A stretch of 11,628 nt of DNA, taken from the NCBI GenBank assembly GCA_021157505.1, contig JAGGWI010000125.1, positions 1 through 11,628 of the forward strand, given 5' to 3'. This stretch comes from Desulfuromusa sp. Its GTDB lineage: Bacteria; Desulfobacterota; Desulfuromonadia; Desulfuromonadales; Geopsychrobacteraceae. Both the position numbers and the translations under genes were made by a program. The notes beneath the pieces are model-generated. The model searched no databases and was not told the DNA's origin. It worked only from the letters and a program-made list of their open reading frames with translations. Below, one piece after another: positions 6,732 to 11,628 of the stretch (positions are counted from its first letter, which is position 1; each line of letters opens with the position of its first letter).

Positions 6732-6892
6732 GAGGCTGTCGGACTATACGGGCTGAAGCGAAAATTCGGAGGTTTGAGAACAGTTTTTAGCTCGTTTGCA
6801 GGCTCATAGCCATAGCTATGGGGCAAAAAGGAGCTGAAAAATGAGCCAAACAAACGGGTTTGTAGCCAGTTCATGAATAGTCTGACAGCTTC
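6732..6892. mobile_element. MITE-like element, copy 1
   Basis: A 161-bp non-coding element with imperfect 16-bp terminal inverted repeats: GAGGCTGTCGGACTAT at the left, and a right end matching its complement with two mismatches. The interior is also palindromic: CGTTTG/CAAACG (6793/6851), GGCTCAT/ATGAGCC (6801/6841), and a central CCATAGCTATGG (6810-6821), so the whole unit could extrude as a cruciform or fold as RNA. It matches copy 2 at 9552-9712 with no indels and 11 substitutions. No transposase is present, so it would move in trans if at all. No clear target-site duplication is visible. It separates the elyC-like gene from the glycosyltransferase operon, whose ribosome binding site begins 9 bp past its end. 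Confidence 0.8.
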
Positions 6893-6913
6893 CCAGATAC
6901 AGGAACACCCAAT

Positions 6914-8365
6914 ATGCAAGAGAACCTGGCAAATCCGACCCGGGTTGATTATCGTTGGCCACTCCTTTTTCTAGCTTATTTCAGCTTGCAGATATTATTG
7001 CGGACCGCTATTGGAAAGGGGCTCGGAATAGATGAAGCCGAGCTTATGCTTACAGCTAGAACTCTGGAATGGGGTTATGGAGCACAGCCTCCACTATACT
7101 CCTGGATACAACACGGCATGTTTTCCCTGTTCGGAGAAACAATATTTTCCCTGTCACTGGTGAAGAATTCTTTTCTCTGTCTGACCTATCTTGCATTATT
7201 CCGTTTGCTGCGTAGTCACTATGATAGAGAGGTAGCAGGTCTGGCAACACTCTCCCTGCTGCTGCTGCCACAGATTGGCTGGGAAAGTCAGCGGGCGCTA
7301 TCTCATTCTGTCCTTGCAACAGCGATGGCCAGCATAACATTACTACTATTTTCCCGATTGATTGCAACCCGGAACCTGTGGTTTTATTTTCTTTTTGGTG
7401 TTGCTGTCGCTCTCGGTATTCTTTCCAAGTTCAATTATATTATTCTACCCGTTGCGATGTTGATTGCGGCCATTTCTCACCATTCCACCCGGGGAGCAAT
7501 TTTAAATCCACGGATTTTATTGTCATTGGGGACAACAACTGTAATCATCCTGATGCCCATCCGTTGGATTATAACCCACCAGACTAAAGTCTTTGAATCG
7601 ATCCATAAATTTAAAATTCAGGATGATGTTACAAAACTGAAATCGGCGCTGACAGGCTTCCTCAGTCTGGCAGAAGCAAGCCTTCTGTTTTTGGCGGTCA
7701 TTATCGTCATTCTGACCTTTCTCTACTATCAATATGCTGATAAAACCATAAAATCATCCTCGGAATTACCATTTTTCCAACTGCTGATACGGACTACGAT
7801 AATAGCTTTACTTTTAACCCAGGTCGTCATTTTATGGTCTGGCACAACCAATGTTAAAGATCGCTGGCTACAACCGATTCTTTTTTTAGCTGCACCCGTC
7901 ATGACACTGTGGTTACTGCCAAAACTCTCCAGATTAGGCAGGCACCGATTTGTGCAAGCGGTAGGTGTTGCCGCACTTTTGATTTTCATTGCCCAACCAG
8001 TGCGTGACATCAGGCCCTCTCAGCGTAGCACCCCTTTTCCAGTGATTGTTGCGGCCATTGCGGATAGATATCCAGGTGTAAAAACTCTCTTTGCAAAAAA
8101 TAAATGGGTCGGCGGCAATCTTCGCTATCTTAAAAATGACTGGATTATTGCGATCCCGGGAAATAACCCCGAAGCATTAAAGGGGGAGGTTGTTTTAATC
8201 TGGCCAGGCAAACAAACAACTGTTCCCCGTACGATGAGCAACTATCTTGAAGTTCAGAACAAAGAGATCGTATCCATTGACCCGATAACAACTATCAAGG
8301 TTGCCTATTCTCCGAGATCTGAAGCTATGGTTTCGATGAGCTTTACAGCTATGCTGATTAGATAA
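6914..8365 (+). CDS. GT39 (ArnT/PMT-like) membrane glycosyltransferase
   Basis: A 483-residue polytopic inner membrane glycosyltransferase of the type that moves a sugar from a polyprenyl-phosphate donor to an acceptor on the periplasmic face; ArnT acts on lipid A in this way. The first periplasmic loop holds the acidic pair Asp40-Glu41 in GIDEAELML, the position of the catalytic acidic residue in GT39/ArnT enzymes, followed by QPPLYSWI (58-65), the family's PPLY motif. About ten or eleven hydrophobic segments cover residues ~14-360, and a C-terminal soluble domain of ~120 residues follows. ATG 6914 has AGGAA 8 nt upstream. The gene leads a three-gene operon with a 42-bp gap to the GT2 gene. 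Sugar and acceptor cannot be deduced. Confidence 0.85.
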   Translation: MQENLANPTRVDYRWPLLFLAYFSLQILLRTAIGKGLGIDEAELMLTARTLEWGYGAQPPLYSWIQHGMFSLFGETIFSLSLVKNSFLCLTYLALFRLLRSHYDREVAGLATLSLLLLPQIGWESQRALSHSVLATAMASITLLLFSRLIATRNLWFYFLFGVAVALGILSKFNYIILPVAMLIAAISHHSTRGAILNPRILLSLGTTTVIILMPIRWIITHQTKVFESIHKFKIQDDVTKLKSALTGFLSLAEASLLFLAVIIVILTFLYYQYADKTIKSSSELPFFQLLIRTTIIALLLTQVVILWSGTTNVKDRWLQPILFLAAPVMTLWLLPKLSRLGRHRFVQAVGVAALLIFIAQPVRDIRPSQRSTPFPVIVAAIADRYPGVKTLFAKNKWVGGNLRYLKNDWIIAIPGNNPEALKGEVVLIWPGKQTTVPRTMSNYLEVQNKEIVSIDPITTIKVAYSPRSEAMVSMSFTAMLIR

Positions 8366-8407
8366 TTCAACCTTATAAAACCATTTGAGCATCTGGAGTC
8401 ATTCATT

Positions 8408-9118
8408 ATGGAAAAAATAAGCTTCGTTATCCCGATCTACAACGAGGAAGAAAACATCCCTCAACTGATCGCAGAGATAGAAGCCGTGGCACCGGATCTA
8501 TGCAACAACTACGAAATCCTGCTGGTTGATGATGGCAGTAGTGACGGTAGTTTAAAGGTGATCCAGCAGCAAGCAGACCAGAATAGCCATATCAGGAGTC
8601 TAGCGCTGGCGTGTAACTCCGGTCAGTCTGCAGCACTCTCTGCCGGGTTTCAGGCGGCTGGTGGTGATGTCATTATCACGATGGATGCAGACCTGCAAAA
8701 TAATCCTGCCGACCTCCGGCAAATGATCGAACATTACGGTGAATATGATATGGTTAACGGCTGGCGGTTCAATCGTGAAGATAGCTGGTCAAAAAAAATT
8801 GCCAGCAAAATTGGTAACGGCTTCCGCAACTGGCTCACGCGGGAGACGATCCACGACACCGGTTGTTCCCTGAAAATTATGAACGCCACAATGCTCAAAC
8901 AGATCCATATCTACAGAGGGCTGCACCGTTTCCTGCCAACCCTTATGCGGCTGGAAGGGGCAAAAGTGATCGAAGTGAAGGTCAGCCACCGGCAGCGGCG
9001 GTATGGGGTTTCCAAATACACCAATTTACAGCGTGGGATTGAGGGTTTTTATGACGTCATCGCCGTGCGCTGGATGCAGAGTCGACATCTGACAATCGAG
9101 ATCAAGGAAGAGAAATGA
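8408..9118 (+). CDS. GT2 polyprenyl-phosphate sugar synthase (DPM1/ArnC-like)
   Basis: A 236-residue cytoplasmic GT-A fold enzyme that should transfer a sugar from a nucleotide donor to undecaprenyl phosphate. Motifs in order: SFVIPIYNEEENI (5-17), the nucleotide-binding Asp pair in VDDGSSDGS (40-48), the DAD metal site in TMDADLQNNP (91-100), HDTGCSLK (149-156), and the RQRRYGVSKY motif (195-204) typical of dolichol/undecaprenyl-phosphate glycosyltransferases. Unlike ArnC or DesK-type relatives of ~320 residues, it stops soon after the catalytic domain and has no C-terminal membrane helices. In this it resembles eukaryotic DPM1, which needs small membrane partners. GGAG lies 9 nt before the ATG. 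It overlaps the next gene by 4 bp (ATGA), so the two products are made together. Confidence 0.9.
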   Translation: MEKISFVIPIYNEEENIPQLIAEIEAVAPDLCNNYEILLVDDGSSDGSLKVIQQQADQNSHIRSLALACNSGQSAALSAGFQAAGGDVIITMDADLQNNPADLRQMIEHYGEYDMVNGWRFNREDSWSKKIASKIGNGFRNWLTRETIHDTGCSLKIMNATMLKQIHIYRGLHRFLPTLMRLEGAKVIEVKVSHRQRRYGVSKYTNLQRGIEGFYDVIAVRWMQSRHLTIEIKEEK

Positions 9119-9432
9119 CGAATTTATCAACCACTGAAATTATTATTCTGGTGATCGGCTTTACCGGGCAAGCGATGTTTTTCATGCGCTTTTTTGTCCA
9201 ATGGCTCTATTCGGAAAAACATCGTCGCAGCCTGATCCCGACAGCATTCTGGTATTTCAGTCTGGCCGGTAGCTTTTTTTTGCTGGCCTACGCCATCATC
9301 AAAAAGGATCCCGTCTTTATCGTTGGTCAGTCAACCGGATTCATCATCTATACCCGCAACCTGACCCTGATCAGGCGCGAACAGAGAGAAAAAAATGCAC
9401 TCGCCGAACAACCATTAAACGGCGACAATTGA
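9115..9432 (+). CDS. LAB_N-domain small membrane protein (lipid A biosynthesis N-terminal domain-like)
   Basis: A 105-residue protein consisting almost entirely of a LAB_N domain (lipid-A-disaccharide synthase N-terminal domain, PF07578-type). It has three predicted membrane helices at about residues 8-27, 43-62 and 66-84. Family signatures are GQAMFFMRFFVQWLYSEK, SLIPTAFWYFSLAGSF, DPVFIVGQSTGFIIYTRN. It lacks the LpxB catalytic part, as in many stand-alone LAB_N proteins. The 4-bp overlap with the anchorless GT2 gene suggests it is that enzyme's membrane partner, or a flippase for the polyprenyl-phosphate sugar in the role of ArnE/ArnF or GtrA; this is inference. A hairpin begins immediately after the stop codon. 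Confidence 0.88.
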   Translation: MTNLSTTEIIILVIGFTGQAMFFMRFFVQWLYSEKHRRSLIPTAFWYFSLAGSFFLLAYAIIKKDPVFIVGQSTGFIIYTRNLTLIRREQREKNALAEQPLNGDN

Positions 9433-9462
9433 CGCAATGGGAAGACTATCCTTTCCATTGCG
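9433..9462 (+). terminator. Hairpin directly after the glycosyltransferase operon
   Basis: The stem of 9433-9443 with 9452-9462 (CGCAATGG...CCATTGCG, extended by a G-U and two A-U pairs) has an 8-nt loop and starts one base after the LAB_N stop codon. It lacks a following T tract (CGGTGACAGAG), so it may protect the mRNA 3' end or act with Rho; it is not a classical intrinsic terminator. Confidence 0.4.
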
Positions 9463-9755
9463 GTGACAGAGCCATAACAGTGCCCCGTAAGCGGCGACCT
9501 TTCTCCTTGAACTTAAACGTTGTATTTGCTAGCTTGCGGGTTTAATTTCAGGAGGCTGTCTGACTATACGGACTGAAGCGAAAATTCGGAGGTTTGAGAA
9601 CAGTTTTCAGCTCGTTTGCAGGCTCATAGTCATAGCTATGGGGCAAAAAGGAGCTGGAAACTGAGCCAAACAAACGAATTTGCAGCCAGTTCATGAATAG
9701 TCCGACAGCCTCTAGGAAGATCCCCTTATCATCATCCCTGCGGAGAGATACGAGC
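9463..9755. other. Intergenic region before ileS, mostly repeat copy 2
   Basis: Apart from the MITE-like element at 9552-9712, the region holds an imperfect inverted repeat, CCCGTAAGC (9484-9492) with GCTTGCGGG (9532-9540), followed by TTTAATTT, which could be a large-loop terminator. A TTGAAC box near 9508 has no good -10 partner, so the ileS promoter is not located. There is no T-box: I see no GGTGG antiterminator core upstream of ileS. Confidence 0.4.
9552..9712. mobile_element. MITE-like element, copy 2
   Basis: Same orientation and exact length as copy 1 (offset 2820 bp), with 11 substitutions and no gaps. The terminal inverted repeats here are cleaner: the left end GAGGCTGTCTGACTAT and the right end differ at one of 16 positions. 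The central palindrome is reduced to CATAGCTATG by one substitution. The element ends 43 bp before the ileS start codon, so it lies in the ileS leader or promoter region. A minus-strand frame runs through both copies, but seven of the eleven differences change an amino acid, which argues that it is not a gene. Confidence 0.8.
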
Positions 9756-11628
9756 ATGGACTATAAAGATACTTTAAATTTGCCAAAAACTGACTTTCCA
9801 ATGCGGGCCAACCTCCCGAACCGGGAACCGGAACAACTTAAATACTGGCAACAGATCGGGTTGAACAATCAACTTGAGTCTGCGAATCAGGGGAAGAAAA
9901 GCTTCATCCTGCATGATGGCCCCCCGTATGCCAACGGTCACCTGCACATGGGGCATGCTCTCAATAAAATCCTTAAGGATATTATCGTCAAAAGCAAACG
10001 GATGGAGGGCTTCTTTGCCCCTTACGTTCCCGGTTGGGATTGCCACGGTCTCCCCATTGAGTTGATGGTTGACAAGAAACTCGGCAAGAAAAAACGGGAG
10101 ATGAGTAAAGCTGATTTTCGGCGGAAATGTCGTGAATATGCAAAGATCTGGGTCAAAACTCAGAGTGAAGAGTTCCAGCGTCTGGGGATTTTTGGCAACT
10201 GGGAAGACCCCTACCTGACCATGACCTCTGATTACGAAGCAACCACCGCTCGTGAACTGGCCCGTCTGGCCGAGCGTGGTTCGTTGTACAAAGGGAAAAA
10301 GCCTATTCACTGGTGCTCTTCCTGCGTCACCGCATTGGCTGAAGCAGAAGTTGAATATGCCGACCATACTTCGCCATCGATCTACGTAAAATTCCCCTAT
10401 GTGGATGAACTTCCGGAGGCCCTTGCCAATCTGGAAGGGCGGTCGATCAGCTTTGTTATCTGGACCACTACCCCCTGGACAATTCCCGCTAACCTGGGGA
10501 TCTGCTTAAATCCTGAACTCCCTTATGTGGTCGTTGAAGCCAATGGTGAATTACTGATTCTGGCTGAAGGGCTGTACGAGACGGTGATGAAAACCCTCGG
10601 CATTGAAGATTATTCCGTTATCACAACTTTTGCGGCTGAATTATTTGAAAACAAAAATTGCAAACACCCCTTCTATAACCGTAACTCACTGCTGATGCTG
10701 GGTGATCATGTCACTTTGGAGGCAGGAACCGGCTGTGTCCATACAGCTCCTGGCCACGGTCAGGATGACTACCAGGTGGGGCTGAAATACGGTCTGGAAA
10801 TCTATAACCCGGTTGATGATTATGGCCGCTATCGGCAAGATCTTGAGCTGTTTGCCGGGATGAAACTGAAAGATGCCAACCCGGCTGTCACTGAGAAACT
10901 GACCGAAGTGGGCGCACTGCTGCACGAAAGTCTGGTCGAACATAGTTACCCCCACTGTTGGCGCTGTAAAAAACCAATTATCTTTCGAGCGACCGAGCAG
11001 TGGTTTATCAGTATGGAAGAGAACCACCTGCGGCAGAAAGCACTACAGGAAATTGAGCGGGTTGAGTGGATTCCAACCTGGGGTCGTAACCGTATCTATA
11101 ATATGATTGAAGCCCGCCCCGACTGGTGCATCAGCCGGCAACGGAGCTGGGGAGTTCCGATCACCATCGTCTACTGTGAAAAATGCGGTGAGGCTCTGAA
11201 TGACGGTAAAGTGATGCACTATATTGCCGATCAGTTTGAAGCTACCGGCAGTGATATCTGGTTTGAAAAAGATGCAGCAGAACTTCTTCCAGCGGGAACA
11301 ATCTGTCCCGATTGTGGTCACGACAAATTCACCAAGGAGACTGATATCCTCGATGTCTGGTTCGATTCCGGGGTTTCTCATGCTGCCGTCTGCGAGCAGC
11401 GTGACTATTTACAAAGTCCTGCGGATCTCTATCTGGAAGGTTCTGACCAACATCGCGGCTGGTTCCATTCCAGCTTGCTGGAATCGGTCGGTACCCGGGA
11501 TCGTGCCCCCTACAAAGCAGTTTTAACCCACGGCTTTGTTCTGGATAAAGATGGGCGGCCGATGTCAAAATCAATGGGGAATATCATCGCCCCAGAAGAA
11601 ATCATCCGCAAATATGGGGCAGAAATCA
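9756..11628 (+). CDS. ileS: Isoleucyl-tRNA synthetase (3' end outside window)
   Basis: The enzyme charges tRNA-Ile with isoleucine in the cytoplasm and edits misactivated valine. The first 624 residues of a usual ~930 are present and the frame is open at the right edge. Visible in order: the class I 'HIGH' motif as HMGH (64-67) within DGPPYANGHLHMGHALN, GWDCHGLPIE, the CP1 editing domain starting near WTTTPWTIPAN (236-246), CWRCKKP (401-407), SRQRSWGVPI with a Cys-pair insertion (CEKCGE, CPDCGH), DVWFDSG, GSDQHRGWF, and the KMSKS loop, which reads PMSKS at 602-606. The ATG at 9756 has GGAG 10 nt upstream and gives an N-terminus (DYKDTLNLPKTDFPMRANL) typical of bacterial IleRS. No T-box or other ileS-specific leader was recognised. 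Identity is certain. Confidence 0.98.
   Translation, partial: MDYKDTLNLPKTDFPMRANLPNREPEQLKYWQQIGLNNQLESANQGKKSFILHDGPPYANGHLHMGHALNKILKDIIVKSKRMEGFFAPYVPGWDCHGLPIELMVDKKLGKKKREMSKADFRRKCREYAKIWVKTQSEEFQRLGIFGNWEDPYLTMTSDYEATTARELARLAERGSLYKGKKPIHWCSSCVTALAEAEVEYADHTSPSIYVKFPYVDELPEALANLEGRSISFVIWTTTPWTIPANLGICLNPELPYVVVEANGELLILAEGLYETVMKTLGIEDYSVITTFAAELFENKNCKHPFYNRNSLLMLGDHVTLEAGTGCVHTAPGHGQDDYQVGLKYGLEIYNPVDDYGRYRQDLELFAGMKLKDANPAVTEKLTEVGALLHESLVEHSYPHCWRCKKPIIFRATEQWFISMEENHLRQKALQEIERVEWIPTWGRNRIYNMIEARPDWCISRQRSWGVPITIVYCEKCGEALNDGKVMHYIADQFEATGSDIWFEKDAAELLPAGTICPDCGHDKFTKETDILDVWFDSGVSHAAVCEQRDYLQSPADLYLEGSDQHRGWFHSSLLESVGTRDRAPYKAVLTHGFVLDKDGRPMSKSMGNIIAPEEIIRKYGAEI

Noticed and set aside
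6728..6919. 63-residue minus-strand frame inside repeat copy 1, with a 69-residue counterpart in copy 2 (9548-9757)
   Set aside because: The frame is shared because the two DNA copies are similar. Of 11 substitutions, about 4 are silent and 7 change an amino acid (6 residues changed), so there is no sign of selection for protein. The ends of both frames run into unrelated flanking DNA.
9463..9755. T-box riboswitch upstream of ileS
   Set aside because: No GGTGG antiterminator core or T-box sequence is visible, and repeat copy 2 fills most of the leader.
9774..10367. 197-residue minus-strand open frame
   Set aside because: It is wholly antisense to the strongly conserved N-terminal part of IleRS, has no family features and no ribosome binding site.

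Overview
The window looks like chromosomal DNA of an anaerobic, Gram-negative, probably deltaproteobacterial (Desulfuromonadales-like) organism. The evidence is a tungsten/molybdenum aldehyde:ferredoxin oxidoreductase, envelope genes linked to lipid A and undecaprenyl phosphate, an ElyC homologue, and the style of the IleRS. The taxon is an inference. I see no rRNA, tRNA or CRISPR array.

Layout. (1) 1-1535 (+): the C-terminal ~510 residues of an aldehyde ferredoxin oxidoreductase family protein, cut by the left edge. (2) 1536-5500: an accessory island with two unrelated HipBA-type toxin-antitoxin modules pointing at each other. Module 1 is 1731-3322 (+) and module 2 is 3829-5428 (-). Between them lies a 95-residue single-pass membrane protein (3465-3752, +) with its own strong ribosome binding site. 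Each antitoxin gene is preceded by a candidate promoter with an inverted repeat positioned as an autoregulatory operator. The repeat is 17 bp per arm and perfect in module 1, and TTTCCT-N5-AGGAAA in module 2. (3) 5541-5914: about 370 bp with no supported gene. (4) 5915-6703 (+): an ElyC/DUF218 inner membrane protein. (5) 6914-9432 (+): a three-gene operon of a GT39-type polytopic glycosyltransferase, a GT2 polyprenyl-phosphate sugar synthase without its own membrane anchor, and a small LAB_N-domain membrane protein. (6) 9756 to the right edge (+): the first 624 residues of isoleucyl-tRNA synthetase.

The glycosyltransferase operon is bracketed by two direct copies (6732-6892 and 9552-9712) of a ~161-bp MITE-like element. 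The copies differ at 11 positions, have 16-bp terminal inverted repeats and are imperfectly palindromic inside. Recombination between them could delete or duplicate the whole operon.

How the genes may work together: the GT2 enzyme would charge a polyprenyl phosphate with a sugar on the cytoplasmic side, the LAB_N protein would anchor the enzyme or help flip the product, and the GT39 enzyme would transfer the sugar to an envelope acceptor such as lipid A or LPS. ElyC, next door, acts in undecaprenyl-phosphate and envelope homeostasis in E. coli, which fits. The two hipBA modules appear to be independent accessory genes. The small membrane protein between them is the least explained gene in the window.
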